In this document: one piece after another, positions 26,838 through 36,033 of the stretch
How the letters are laid out: the number at the start of each line of letters is the position of its first letter
Position numbering within the stretch: position 1 is the stretch's first letter
DNA from: Kitasatospora herbaricolor
GTDB lineage: Bacteria; Actinomycetota; Actinomycetes; Streptomycetales; Streptomycetaceae
Length of the DNA stretch: 64,000 nt
Direction: 5' to 3'
Assembly (NCBI RefSeq): GCF_030813695.1
Contig: NZ_JAUSVA010000002.1
Span: forward strand, 1,054,001-1,118,000
Program-made: the position numbers and the translations under genes
Notes under the pieces: model-generated
Database searches by the model: none
The model's input: the letters and a program-made list of their open reading frames with translations, nothing else
Told to the model about the DNA's origin: nothing

Positions 26838-28631
26838 TCAGGAGGTCGCGACGCCGTTCGAGTACTTCTTCATGAAGTAGGTGCCGAAACCGTTCTGCAC
26901 GGGGTCACCGCTGTTGTTGGCGCAGTGCAGGACGCCTCCGCCGCCCGGGCCGTTGAGGCAGACGGTCATCAGGTCGGTGAGGACGACCCCGGGGGTGTCG
27001 GGGACCTCGTAGGCCCGGTCCGTGTAGATGTCGGCCTGCAGGTTGAAGAAGCAGTAGCTGCCCAGCCCCCAGGCCTGGTGGTCGCGCACGGAGTCGGCGA
27101 CCTTGTACGCGGCGTAGCCCCGGGTACCGCCGTGGCCCCAGGCGGACTGGGTGGGGACGTCGTAGGGGTGCTCGTTCTGGAAGAAGTAGGTGCGGCCGTG
27201 TTCGCCCTTCCAGTGCACCTCGTACTTCTGGAAGTGCTCGACGAACAGCCCGTACACGGTGACCCGGTCACCGTTGACGAGGAAGCCGGTGCCGGCGGGG
27301 TTGACCGCCCAGCCGACGCTGCCGTCGAGGCCGTGGTCGGCGCGCCAGATCCAGACGTGGTCGACGATCACGTCGTTGCTGTCGATCCGGATCCCGGTCT
27401 CGGTGCCGCCGGGCACGAAACCGCCGACCCGGACGAAGACGTCGAAGAGCACCGTGGGTCGGGCGGAGTGGTCCCTCCGGCTGCGGCCGTCCCCGACGCT
27501 GAGCAGGACGCGGGAGCCGGCGGAGGCGGTCTCCAGCAGCACGCCGGCCACGGTCACGTCGTCGACGTCGTCGACCTCGATCAGCGAGTTGCCGTCGACG
27601 GCCTGCAGCGTGGCCAGGCCCAGGCCGAGCACGACCGTTCCGGGCCGGGACACCCGCAGCGGGTCGGCGAGCCGGTAGACGCCCGGGGTGAGCAGCAGGT
27701 GCTGCCCCCGGGAGAGGGCGCGGTTGATGGTCTCGGCGGAGTCGCCGGGCCGGGCCACGTGGAAGCGGGACAGCGCGATGCTGTGCCCGGCGGCCTTGCC
27801 GGCGGCCCAGGTGGTCCCGGTGGAGTTGCGGCGCAGGGCCGGGACGAAGACCTGGTAGGAGCCGTGGGCGTCCACGGTGAGGAAGGGCTTCTCCCGGACG
27901 ACGGGGGTGCGGTCGACCGTGGTCATCGGCGGCGTCGGGAAGCTCTGGGCGGGGGCGCCCTGGGTACCGACGAAGACCATGTTCCAGTTGGAGCCGGTCC
28001 AGCTGCCGAAGGTGTCGTTGCGGGACAGCCACTGCTGCTGCGAACCCGACTCGACCTGGCCGTCCACCAGGCTGTCGGCGAGGAAACCGCCGCTGGACCA
28101 GCGGTTGCCGGGCGGGCTGGGCCACAGGGTCAGGTCGCCCTTGACGTGGGTGCGGCGCATCGGGGCCGCCTGGGACACCGCCCAGCGCTCCAGGCCGTCC
28201 GGCGGGACGATGCACAGGTTCTCGGCGGCGCGCCAGAAGTTCTGGGTGCCGTTGCCCTCGAACCACTGCGCGTCGGACGTGACATGACCGTGGATCACGA
28301 CGTCGTCGGGGCTCTCGCCCAGGCCGAGCACGTGCGTGTAGAAGCCGACGTTGACGTCGACGTTGTAAGTGCCCGGCTTGAACGCCAGGACGTGCCGCTC
28401 GGAGCCGAACTGGTTGGACTCCTGGATCTTGAACACGGCGTCGACCTGGGCCTGGATCGCCGCGTCGCCCATGGAGGGGTCGAAGACCAGGAAGTTGGCG
28501 CCCAGCCCGGCGGGCCTGCGGGACTCAGGCGCGGCATGGGCCGCGCCGCTCGAAAGGGCGCCGACCACGGGCAGTGCGGCGGCTACCGCGGCGCCGCGGA
28601 GCACGGTCCGGCGGGGCGGGGTGACAGACAT
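26838..28631 (-). CDS. Secreted beta-helix protein (GH55-like, often called adenylyl cyclase)
   Basis: The product has 597 aa starting MSVTPPRRTVLRG. The N-terminus is a twin-arginine signal (RRTVLRG then a hydrophobic stretch to AHA), so it is exported folded. The mature part is rich in short beta turns with Asn/Asp/Gly, consistent with a right-handed parallel beta-helix. It has FKPGTYNVDVNVGFYTHVLGLG, LLLTPGVYRLADPLRV, and VIVDHVWIWRADHG. Such proteins are usually labelled adenylyl cyclase in databases, but no cyclase residues are seen; relatives fall near GH55 beta-1,3-glucanases. The promoter region carries a CebR-like palindrome, which supports a carbohydrate-related role. Confidence 0.72.
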   Translation of the reverse strand: MSVTPPRRTVLRGAAVAAALPVVGALSSGAAHAAPESRRPAGLGANFLVFDPSMGDAAIQAQVDAVFKIQESNQFGSERHVLAFKPGTYNVDVNVGFYTHVLGLGESPDDVVIHGHVTSDAQWFEGNGTQNFWRAAENLCIVPPDGLERWAVSQAAPMRRTHVKGDLTLWPSPPGNRWSSGGFLADSLVDGQVESGSQQQWLSRNDTFGSWTGSNWNMVFVGTQGAPAQSFPTPPMTTVDRTPVVREKPFLTVDAHGSYQVFVPALRRNSTGTTWAAGKAAGHSIALSRFHVARPGDSAETINRALSRGQHLLLTPGVYRLADPLRVSRPGTVVLGLGLATLQAVDGNSLIEVDDVDDVTVAGVLLETASAGSRVLLSVGDGRSRRDHSARPTVLFDVFVRVGGFVPGGTETGIRIDSNDVIVDHVWIWRADHGLDGSVGWAVNPAGTGFLVNGDRVTVYGLFVEHFQKYEVHWKGEHGRTYFFQNEHPYDVPTQSAWGHGGTRGYAAYKVADSVRDHQAWGLGSYCFFNLQADIYTDRAYEVPDTPGVVLTDLMTVCLNGPGGGGVLHCANNSGDPVQNGFGTYFMKKYSNGVATS

Positions 28632-28690
28632 GACTCTCCCAGGCGTGGTGGATGGACGGGGAGCGGACCCGGGGCCGGTTTCCCACGGCT

Positions 28691-28704
28691 TGAGAGCGCT
28701 CTCC
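28691..28704. promoter_or_regulatory. CebR-like operator 1
   Basis: TGAGAGCGCTCTCC contains the perfect 12-bp palindrome GAGAGCGCTCTC and matches the Streptomyces CebR box TGGGAGCGCTCCCA at 11 of 14 positions. It is 60 bp upstream of the beta-helix protein's start codon. Confidence 0.7.
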
Positions 28705-29000
28705 CGCGCTCGGAAGTGAATCACCGGGACCGTGCGGCGTCAATGACTCCGGATCACCTGTGACGGAGGGGCTCCGGATCCGCCGCACGGATCCCCCCGC
28801 CGAACCGGGCCGCCTGCTGACGGCCCGTCGGCCGCCCTGGCACCGTCGTCGCAGGTGGCAGCCGCCGTGGCCGAAGGGAGCCGGGGCGATGGGCCCGGGC
28901 GACGCTCCGCGGGGCGCGGCACGCGTCCGGGCACCGGCGGCCGGCGGGTCGGGCGGCCCGGACACGTCGAGCCCCGGCCGACGTCGATCCGGCCACCGCT

Positions 29001-29014
29001 CGGGAGCGCTCTCC
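29001..29014. promoter_or_regulatory. CebR-like operator 2
   Basis: CGGGAGCGCTCTCC matches the CebR box at 11 of 14 positions with a perfect GAGCGCTC core. It lies 310 bp from operator 1, in the same gap. Confidence 0.5.
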
Positions 29015-29274
29015 CCTGGTCGGCGCAGTCGTACGGCCCCCACCGAGGAGGCCTGGTCACCGTCCGGGTCGTCGATGTGGATCGGGGGCCTGATGGCCTG
29101 CCGCCTTGCCGCAGCCGTTCGCGGCCCGGGTGGATCCGCCCGTCACGCGTTGGACCGGCCGCTGAACGACGCCGGGCGGCGGACGCACCCCGTCGGCCCG
29201 TCGGCCCGGTGCCGCGCTGACGGGTTCGCCCATCGACCGGGGCGGGGCTCGCCACCGGCCGCCCGGACGGCCCG

Positions 29275-31116
29275 TCAGCCCGTCCGGTGCGGGCCGGGAA
29301 GGTCCTGCTCGCACCAGATGACCTTGCCCGTGCTGGTGTATCGGGTGCCCCAGCGCGCACTGAGCTGGGCCACCAGGAAGAGCCCGCGGCCGCCCTCGTC
29401 GTTCGCGGCGGCGTACCGCAGGTGCGGGGCGGTGCTGCTGGCGTCGGAGACCTCGCAGATCAGCCGGCGGTCGTGCAGCAGCCGCACGCCGATCGGTCCG
29501 GCGGCGTGCCGCACCGCGTTGGTGACCAGTTCGCTCAGCATCAGCTCGGTGCTGAACACCAGCGCGTCCAGACCCCAGCGTTCCAGCTGGCGGGTGGCGG
29601 TGGCGCGGGCCTCGGCGACGGCGGCGGGGTCGGAGCGCACCTCCCACTCGACGATCCGGTCCGGCGACAGGGCCCGGGTGGTGGCGACGAGCAGGGCGAC
29701 GTCGTCCTCGTGACGGGCCGGCAGCATCGCCTCCAGGACGGCCTGGCAGGTCTCCTCCGGGGTCCGGCCGGGCGGGGCCAGCGCCTCGCTCAGCATCCGC
29801 AGCCCGATGTCGATGTCCCGGGTGCGGGCCTCCACCAGGCCGTCGGTGTAGAGGACGAGCCGGCTGCCCTCGGGCAGCTCCACCTCGGCGGTGGTGAAGG
29901 GCAGGCCGCGAAGGCCCAGCGGGGGGCCGACGGGCGTGTCGGGGATCTCGACCGTGCCGTCCGGGTGGACGAGGACGGCGGGCAGGTGTCCGGCCCGGGC
30001 GATCTGGCACCGTCGGGAGGTGGGGTCGTAGATGGCGTACAGGCAGGTGGCGCCCACCACCACGTCGGTGCCGCTGGCCGCCTCCTCCTCGTCGATGCGG
30101 CTGACGACGTCGTCGAGGTGGGTGAGGAGCTCGTCGGGCGGCAGGTCCAGCGCCGAGAAGTTGTGCACGGCGGTGCGCAGCCGGCCCATCGTGGCCGCGG
30201 CGTGCACGCCGTGGCCGACCACGTCGCCGACCACCAGGGCGACCCGGGCCCCGGACAGCGGGATGACGTCGAACCAGTCGCCGCCGACACCCGCGTGGGC
30301 CGGCAGGTAGCGGTAGGCGGCGTCCACCGCGTTCTGCTGGGGCAGGCCGCGCGGCAGCAGGCTGCGCTGGAGGGTCATCGCCATGGCGTGACTGCCGGTG
30401 ATCGCCGCGGACAGCTGTTCCTGAGTGGTGTAGCGGGCTTCGAAGACACCGTTGTTGCGCCCTAGGCGAAGCACCGCGACGCGGTCGGAGACCGCCTGCA
30501 CGTCGTCGAGGTTGTGACTGACGAGGATCACGGCGTGACCGCGGTCGCGCAGTCGGCGGATCAGCTCCAGGGTCTGGGCGGTCTGTTCCAGCCCGAGCGC
30601 GGCGGTCGGCTCGTCCAGGATCACCAGGTCGGGCCGGCCGATCAGGGAGCGGGCGATCGCCACGGCCTGCCGCTGGCCGCCGGAGAGGGAGGCCACCGGG
30701 ATCCGCAGGCTGGGCAGCCGGACGGACAGGCTGTCGAACACCTCCCGGGCCCGGCGTTCCATCTCGACCTCGCGCAGCAGCCCGAACCTGCGCAGTTCAT
30801 GGCCGAGGAAGAGATTGGCCACGGCGTCCAGACCTTCGCAGAGCGCCAAGTCCTGGTAGACGGTCGCGATGCCCAACTCCTGGGCGTCCAGAGGGCGGCG
30901 GACTTCGACCGGCCGGCCGCGCCACTCGATCACGCCGCTGTCCGGCTGAAGGACGCCGGAGACCGTCTTGACGAGCGTGGACTTGCCGGCCCCGTTGTCA
31001 CCCACCAGGGCGACGATCTCGCCCGGCCCGATGTCCAGCCGGACGGAGCTGAGCGCCTGCCGGGAGGCGAACCGCTTGGAGATCCCGCGCAGCGACAGCA
31101 AGGGGACCTCGGCCAC
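29275..31116 (-). CDS. Fusion of sugar-type ABC ATPase, PP2C (SpoIIE) phosphatase and HATPase domains
   Basis: The product has 613 aa from GTG with GGAGGT upstream. Residues 1-240 are a complete ABC ATPase of the ribose/galactose importer type: Walker A GDNGAGKST (40-48), signature LSGGQ (144-148), Walker B VILDEP, switch His in VSHNL. Residues about 250-470 are a PP2C/SpoIIE phosphatase (GGDWFDV, GDVVGHG, ARAGHLPAVLV, LYTDGLVE). Residues about 485-605 are an RsbW-type kinase/ATPase (ELVTNAVRHA, DEGGRGLFLVAQLSARWG). The last two domains together are the common Streptomyces switch phosphatase/anti-sigma module. Fusion to an ABC ATPase without permease or binding protein nearby is unusual and suggests use of the ATPase as a sensor or scaffold. 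Confidence 0.85.
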   Translation of the reverse strand: MAEVPLLSLRGISKRFASRQALSSVRLDIGPGEIVALVGDNGAGKSTLVKTVSGVLQPDSGVIEWRGRPVEVRRPLDAQELGIATVYQDLALCEGLDAVANLFLGHELRRFGLLREVEMERRAREVFDSLSVRLPSLRIPVASLSGGQRQAVAIARSLIGRPDLVILDEPTAALGLEQTAQTLELIRRLRDRGHAVILVSHNLDDVQAVSDRVAVLRLGRNNGVFEARYTTQEQLSAAITGSHAMAMTLQRSLLPRGLPQQNAVDAAYRYLPAHAGVGGDWFDVIPLSGARVALVVGDVVGHGVHAAATMGRLRTAVHNFSALDLPPDELLTHLDDVVSRIDEEEAASGTDVVVGATCLYAIYDPTSRRCQIARAGHLPAVLVHPDGTVEIPDTPVGPPLGLRGLPFTTAEVELPEGSRLVLYTDGLVEARTRDIDIGLRMLSEALAPPGRTPEETCQAVLEAMLPARHEDDVALLVATTRALSPDRIVEWEVRSDPAAVAEARATATRQLERWGLDALVFSTELMLSELVTNAVRHAAGPIGVRLLHDRRLICEVSDASSTAPHLRYAAANDEGGRGLFLVAQLSARWGTRYTSTGKVIWCEQDLPGPHRTG

Positions 31117-31454
31117 CTGACCACCTCCGCTCGTCCGCGCTCCGCCGGTCTCCCCCGGTGAGTCTGCCCGCCGGGAGGGGCGAAGCGCGGCACAACGCGC
31201 CGCACCGGAGCCGGTCGGCCCCTGTACGGGGCCCCGGTGGGCGAGTGCGTCCGCCCGCCGCCACCCGCCGCCCGCGCCGGAGCCGTACTCGCGAACGGCG
31301 TGGGCGCCGCCCGAGCGCCGGGCCGAGCGGCGGGGATGACTCCCGGCCCCGGCCGTATGAGCGGCAAGGGGCTCGATTCGAACTGGCGCACCAGCGACCG
31401 GGGTGGATCCGGGACGGGGCGTCCGGCGGGTGAAGGCACCCGACGGCGCCGGCA
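31117..31454. other. Intergenic region, no gene seen
   Basis: Roughly 340 bp upstream of the ABC/PP2C fusion gene, which must carry its promoter. No supported frame. Confidence 0.4.
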
Positions 31455-31486
31455 GGGCCGGGTCCGTCGGGTGACGGACCCGGCCC
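31455..31486 (-). terminator. Terminator of the 2-methylisoborneol operon
   Basis: GGGCCGGGTCCGTC pairs perfectly with GACGGACCCGGCCC around a GGGT loop, 18 bp beyond the stop of the methyltransferase gene. Confidence 0.85.
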
Positions 31487-31504
31487 GCCCGGAGGCGGTC
31501 GGGT

Positions 31505-32401
31505 TCAGATGCGGTCGGCCGCGATCAGGAGGTACTGGAAGGAGCCGTCCTTGTAGGAGTTGATGAACGCCTCTTCGATGCCGGTGACCAGGGGGGACGT
31601 CGCCCGGAGTTCCCAGTAGGGCAGGGTCGCGGGAGTCAGGTCGATGACGGCCTGCGGTACGAGACGGTTGTCCGCCATCGCTCGGAGGTACTCCCGGCGG
31701 GAGTGGATGTTGCACTCGAAGTGCGCGTTGATCTGGGAGACCCACTTGGAGGGCTGGCCGTAACGCGGGTTCCAGCAGCCGGTGATGGTCACGTAGCGGC
31801 CGCCGACCGCGAGGACGCGGGAGTGCTCGGAGAAGAGGTCGTGCAGGTCGACGTACATGCTCGACTCGTTGTTCCACGAGGCGGCGGCCTGCCCGGTCTC
31901 GAAGGGCGTGCTGAGCATGTTGCAGACGCGGGCGCGGACGTGGTCCTGGATGCCGAGTTCGCGGGCGCGCCGGTTGGCGAAGTCGGCCTGCTTGGCCGAC
32001 AGCGTGACGCCCTCGACCTTGCATCCGAAGCGCTGGTGGGCCATGACCATCGAGCCGCCGCGGCCGCAGCCGGCGTCCACGAGGGTGTCGTCGCGCCCGA
32101 TGGTGCCGAGGTGGTCCAGGAGGACCTCGGCCTGCGCCGACTCCAGGCGGTGGAGTTCGGCGATCAGCTTCTTCTCGTAGGCGCTGTCCTCGGTGTCACC
32201 GAGGGCGGCGTGGTCGACGTCGCCGATGCCGTAGTGGTGGTGGTACAGGCCGTCCACGTCGCCGAGGCGCAGGTTCACCGGCCTGGCCTCGTGGTCCCAG
32301 TAGCGGGCGATGTCCCCCTGGTAGGGCGTGGCCGGGGTGGGGATGAAAAGGGAGGTGCCGGCGGAGGTGCCGTTGGCGGTGCTGAGATCAGTGCTGGTCA
32401 C
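31505..32401 (-). CDS. gppmt: Geranyl diphosphate 2-C-methyltransferase
   Basis: The product has 298 aa from GTG, starting MTSTDLSTANG. It transfers a methyl group from SAM to C2 of geranyl diphosphate, giving 2-methyl-GPP, the substrate of the preceding cyclase. The SAM motif is VDAGCGRGGS (about residues 107-116). The family also shows YWDHEARPVNLRLGDVDGLYHHHYGIG near the N-terminus and ASWNNESSMYVDLHDLFSEHSRVL. Length and order match known 2-methylisoborneol operons. It lies 14 bp behind the cyclase gene and ends at a strong hairpin. Confidence 0.95.
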   Translation of the reverse strand: MTSTDLSTANGTSAGTSLFIPTPATPYQGDIARYWDHEARPVNLRLGDVDGLYHHHYGIGDVDHAALGDTEDSAYEKKLIAELHRLESAQAEVLLDHLGTIGRDDTLVDAGCGRGGSMVMAHQRFGCKVEGVTLSAKQADFANRRARELGIQDHVRARVCNMLSTPFETGQAAASWNNESSMYVDLHDLFSEHSRVLAVGGRYVTITGCWNPRYGQPSKWVSQINAHFECNIHSRREYLRAMADNRLVPQAVIDLTPATLPYWELRATSPLVTGIEEAFINSYKDGSFQYLLIAADRI

Positions 32402-32415
32402 GGATAAGTCCGTCC

Positions 32416-33774
32416 TTACCAGAAGTCGGGCAGGCTGTAGCGAAAGGTGTTGGTCCGGTGCCAGTGGTGGTTGCCGTCGACCCATACGGCCACTCCCCGC
32501 AGGAAGCGGAGCACGGTCGGGGCGGGGCAGGCGGCGGCCAGGGCGGCGGCCTCGTCCTCGAAGGCCCGCATGAGGTCGTTGTGGACCTCGACGGCCTTGA
32601 GGTAGGCCTCCTGGTCGGAGACGCCCTCGCGTTCGGCGATCACCACGGGCAGATTCAGGTGCCGGCCGGGGCCGGCGAGTTCCTTGGTGTACGAGTACAG
32701 GTCGTTGACGATCGTCGTCGCGTTCCCGGCGAGCGCGAGGACCCGCTGCATGGCGGGCTGGGCGTGGAGGTCCGCCGGCAGTTCGTAGCCGCCGACGGTG
32801 TCGGTGATGGTGGGACAGGGGCGGAAGTTGTTGAACTGGCGCATCGCCAGGTACTCCCACACCTCGGGCACGTGATCCGTCTGGGCCCAGGCGGCCTCGG
32901 CCAGGTACCCCAGGTGCAGACGGGCCATGTCGTGCCGGAACCGGTCGGCCTGGGAGGGGGTGGACCGCTGGACGAAGTACTCCATGGCGGAGCGGTACGC
33001 GCGCCGGGGGGCGTCCGCGTGGAGGGACTGCGCCCACTGCGGCCGGTACTCCGTCGTGGTCTGCAACGGGTCCAGCGCGGTGTGCGCCAGCAGCAGGCGT
33101 CCGCCGAGGCCGACGGGTGACCCGCCGTGGTCCTCGCAGTAGCAGTCGTCCACCGCGTTCTCGGCGACCATCAGCCGCGTGGCGACCATCAGATGGTCGA
33201 CGGTCGGCGCGTCCGGATGGCAGCCGACCATGTAGCGCCCGACGGAGAAGCCGTCGAACTGGTCCTCCCAGTCCTCGGGGAACAACTGGACCTCGTCCAG
33301 GGCCCAGGCCTTGATCCTCCGGCTGACCTCCTCCACCCGCGCCGGGTCGGGCTCCGGCACCGGGTGGTGGTAGAGACCCGGGATCGGACGACCCGCCACC
33401 GGCGCCCCGGATGCCGCGGGCTCCTCGCGCAGGGCCGGGTGCAGGCTCGACGTGCCCAACCCGCTGGGACCGCGCAGGATCCGGTCCAGCACGGGGCTCG
33501 ACCGCCCCACCTCGGCAGCACCCTCCACCACCTGTCGGGCGGCGGGGCCGCCCCCCGGAGCGTCCGGTACCAGGGGCGCGGGCACCGCCACGGGCGCCTC
33601 CCCCGCGGCGGGGACGGGTGCGAAGACCCGGCCGGGCAGGGACGGCAGGGCGGACCGGGTGCCGGCGACGGGTTCCGGGCCGGGGGACCGGGCGCCGGCG
33701 AGGATGTGCGTTCCGAAGCGGGCCGCCGCGGCAGGCAGGCTCGACTGCAGAGGGGAAAGCCCGGGATCGGGCAT
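32416..33774 (-). CDS. 2-methylisoborneol synthase (class I terpene cyclase), encapsulin cargo
   Basis: The product has 452 aa with AAGGAG before the ATG. It cyclises 2-methyl-GPP to 2-methylisoborneol, the earthy odorant. Residues 1-about 125 are a disordered Pro/Ala/Gly-rich extension. The catalytic alpha fold follows with the Asp-rich metal motif DDCYCED (209-215) and the NSE motif NDLYSYTKE (357-365). It ends HWHRTNTFRYSLPDFW. Published work on Streptomyces shows that this enzyme is packaged in a family 2B encapsulin through its disordered N-terminus; the shell gene is directly upstream here. The conserved patches in the extension (around 13-25 and 96-112) are plausible docking segments, by inference. 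Confidence 0.95.
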   Translation of the reverse strand: MPDPGLSPLQSSLPAAAARFGTHILAGARSPGPEPVAGTRSALPSLPGRVFAPVPAAGEAPVAVPAPLVPDAPGGGPAARQVVEGAAEVGRSSPVLDRILRGPSGLGTSSLHPALREEPAASGAPVAGRPIPGLYHHPVPEPDPARVEEVSRRIKAWALDEVQLFPEDWEDQFDGFSVGRYMVGCHPDAPTVDHLMVATRLMVAENAVDDCYCEDHGGSPVGLGGRLLLAHTALDPLQTTTEYRPQWAQSLHADAPRRAYRSAMEYFVQRSTPSQADRFRHDMARLHLGYLAEAAWAQTDHVPEVWEYLAMRQFNNFRPCPTITDTVGGYELPADLHAQPAMQRVLALAGNATTIVNDLYSYTKELAGPGRHLNLPVVIAEREGVSDQEAYLKAVEVHNDLMRAFEDEAAALAAACPAPTVLRFLRGVAVWVDGNHHWHRTNTFRYSLPDFW

Positions 33775-33869
33775 CCTTGGCTCCTTGGTGAGGTGGGTGG
33801 GCTGTCCCGGGTCCGGGCATGCTCGACCGGCCCGGGAAGGTCCGGGCTGTCGTGACCGTGGAGCGGGCC

Positions 33870-35282
33870 CTAGTCGCGCCCGCGGGCGATCTGCACGTTC
33901 TCCAGCACACCGAGCGCGTCGGGCACCAGGATGGCGGCGGAGTAGTAGGTGGAGACGAGGTAGGAGATGATCGACCGTTCGTCGATGCCCATGAAGCGCA
34001 CCGACAGGCCCGGCTCGTACTCCTCCGGCAGACCGGTCTGGCGCAGGCCGATGACGCCCTGGTTGTCCTCGCCGGTTCGCATGGCCACGATCGAGCTGGT
34101 GTTCTCCTTGCTGATGGGGATCTTGTTGCAGGGGAGGATCGGGACCCCGCGCCAGGCCGGTACCTGCTGCCCGCCGACGTCGACGTGGTCCGGGTAGAGG
34201 CCACGGGAGTTGAACTCCCGCCCGACCGCCGCGATCGTCTTGGGGTGGGCCAGGAAGAACTTGGTGCCACGCCGGCGGCAGAGCAGCTCGTCGAGGTCGT
34301 CCGGGGTGGGCGGGCCGGAGTGCGTCTGGATCCGCTGCTTGAAGTCGGCGTTGTGGAGCAGGCCGAACTCCCGGTTGTTGACGAGTTCGTGCTCCTGCCG
34401 CTCGCGCAGGGCCTCGATGGTGAGCCGGAGCTGCTCCTCGGTCTGGTTGTGCGGCCCGTTGTAGAGGTCGGCGACCCTCGTGTGGATCCGCAGCACGGTC
34501 TGCGCGAGGGAGAGTTCGTACTCGCGGGGCTTGAGTTCGTAGTCGACGAAGGCGCCGGGCAGTTCGGCCTCGCCGGTGTGGCCGGCCGACAGTGCGATCT
34601 CGGCCTCGCCGTGCTTGTTCTGCCGCTGCTGGGGCAGCGAGCTGAACTGCTGGATGTGGGCCTGGAGATCCGGCGCCGCGGACAGCACGGAGGCGAAGTC
34701 GGCGCGGGACAGGGAGAGCAGGGTGCCGGGGGTCTCGGCGGTGGCCGTGTAGTCCCAGCTGGCATCGGCGTCCAGCAGGGCGTTCTCGCCGAAGCGGTCA
34801 CCGTCGGCGAGGACGGCGACGGCGACCTCGTCGCCGTACTTGCCGACCGAGGTCTGGCTGATCCGGCCGTGGGCGATCAGGTGGATCCGGTCGGCGGGGC
34901 CACCACGTTCGACCAGTACCTCACCGGGCCGGAAGTCGCGCTGGACGCACCGGCCGGCGATCGCGGTCAGCACCTCCTCGTTCTCGTAGCCGCGCAGCAG
35001 GGCCAGTTCGCCGAGCTCCCGCGGGATCACCCGGACGTCGCCGCCGTTCTGGATGAACTCGATGCGTCCGTCGCCGACGGTGTAGCTGAGCCGGCGGTTC
35101 ACCCGGTAGGTGCCGCCCTTGGTCTCCACCCAGGGCAGCATCCGCAGCAGCCACCGGGAGGTGATCTCCTGCATCTGCGGGGCGGACTTGGTCGTACTCG
35201 CAAGATTGCGGGCGGCGGCCGTGCTCAGACTGGACTGCTGGGACGGCGCAGGCTGGACTTCGGGGCTGGTTTCGGTGGTCAT
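33870..35282 (-). CDS. Family 2B encapsulin shell protein with cyclic-nucleotide-binding domain (EshA-like)
   Basis: The product has 470 aa using the ATG of MTTETS; an in-frame ATG five codons upstream is an alternative. The N-terminal arm has [19 protein letters not shown] and [22 protein letters not shown] Crp-like cyclic-nucleotide-binding domain occupies about 105-215 ([22 protein letters not shown]), and the HK97-like shell fold follows to [31 protein letters not shown] near the end. Family 2B encapsulins form protein nanocompartments; in 2-MIB operons they enclose the terpene cyclase. The phosphate-binding loop lacks the Arg usual in cAMP-responsive Crp proteins, so ligand binding is uncertain. 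It heads the operon. Confidence 0.92.
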   Translation of the reverse strand: MTTETSPEVQPAPSQQSSLSTAAARNLASTTKSAPQMQEITSRWLLRMLPWVETKGGTYRVNRRLSYTVGDGRIEFIQNGGDVRVIPRELGELALLRGYENEEVLTAIAGRCVQRDFRPGEVLVERGGPADRIHLIAHGRISQTSVGKYGDEVAVAVLADGDRFGENALLDADASWDYTATAETPGTLLSLSRADFASVLSAAPDLQAHIQQFSSLPQQRQNKHGEAEIALSAGHTGEAELPGAFVDYELKPREYELSLAQTVLRIHTRVADLYNGPHNQTEEQLRLTIEALRERQEHELVNNREFGLLHNADFKQRIQTHSGPPTPDDLDELLCRRRGTKFFLAHPKTIAAVGREFNSRGLYPDHVDVGGQQVPAWRGVPILPCNKIPISKENTSSIVAMRTGEDNQGVIGLRQTGLPEEYEPGLSVRFMGIDERSIISYLVSTYYSAAILVPDALGVLENVQIARGRD

Positions 35283-35685
35283 CGGGAGATCTCTCATTCG
35301 TCAGGCGGCGATCCCTGTACGTACACATCACCGGGAAAAGAGAAAAAGAGGGCGAATATCCGGGAATCCGTCCGGACACGGTGGAACAGTATCGGCCGCC
35401 GCCTCCCGTTGCCCCGGACGAACCAATGCATTACCTCGTTGCAGCGATCTTTCCCCGCATAAGGTTTGAATGGGCGACAGCCGGTATTCGATCCGGGGCC
35501 GCGAGCCGGCCGGGCGCCCGCCGGTCACCCGAGGTGGCCACCGGACCGCACGGCCGGCCGCCCGCGCGCCCGGAGGCCGCACCCCGCCCTCGCCCGGGAC
35601 ACGTTCGAGCAGGTGCGCGCCGGCCGGGCCGGCGTAGTACTCCTAGGAATCCGCAAGGCACGCCCGTACTCACTTGGAGCAGTCG
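35283..35685. other. Divergent intergenic region between the 2-MIB operon and the VOC gene
   Basis: 403 bp with no gene. It is locally AT-richer than its surroundings at 35330-35365 and 35420-35470, as expected for promoters of the encapsulin-led operon on the minus strand. Confidence 0.45.
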
Positions 35686-36033
35686 ATGACCGTTCGCCGC
35701 GTGGTACCCAATGTCCGGTCGGAAGCCGGGCCGGAGAGCCGGGAGTTCTACGGCCTGCTCGGATTCGAGGAGGTGATGAATCACGGCTGGATCATGACGT
35801 TGGCCTCGCCGTCCGCGCCGGCGGCGCAGATCAGCTTCATGACCGAAGACCTGACCGCGCCCGTCACGCCCGACATGAGCATCGAGGTGGACGACGTGGA
35901 CGCCGCCTACGCGGCCGTGCGGGAGAGCGGCGCGGAGATCGTCCACCCCTTGCAGGACGAGGAGTGGGGAGTGCGCCGGTTCTTCGTGCGTGACCCGAAC
36001 GGCCGGGTGGTCAACGTGCTGGGCCACCGCTGA
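35686..36033 (+). CDS. VOC (glyoxalase/bleomycin-resistance) family protein
   Basis: The product has 115 aa in the single-module size of the vicinal-oxygen-chelate fold. It has ESREFYGLLGFEEVMNHGW near the N-terminus, MSIEVDDVDAAYAAVRESGAEIV in the middle and RRFFVRDPNGRVVNVLGHR at the end, the standard beta-alpha-beta-beta-beta pattern. Several metal-ligand positions are present as Glu or His, but the substrate cannot be inferred. I use the ATG with GGAG seven bases upstream rather than a TTG four codons earlier. Confidence 0.85.
   Translation: MTVRRVVPNVRSEAGPESREFYGLLGFEEVMNHGWIMTLASPSAPAAQISFMTEDLTAPVTPDMSIEVDDVDAAYAAVRESGAEIVHPLQDEEWGVRRFFVRDPNGRVVNVLGHR

Larger units (their letters stand above)
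28632..29274. other. Long intergenic region with two LacI-type palindromes
   Basis: 643 bp upstream of the minus-strand beta-helix gene and downstream of the minus-strand ABC/PP2C gene. No reading frame is convincing. Apart from the two CebR-like sites described separately, I see no structure. Confidence 0.45.

Noticed and set aside
26838..28631. Adenylyl cyclase
   Set aside because: That label is often attached to this family, but no cyclase catalytic residues are visible; a beta-helix, Tat-exported protein fits.
31505..34801. Single minus-strand frame spanning the 2-MIB region
   Set aside because: Only its last 298 codons (the methyltransferase) are real; the rest runs out of frame through the cyclase and encapsulin genes.
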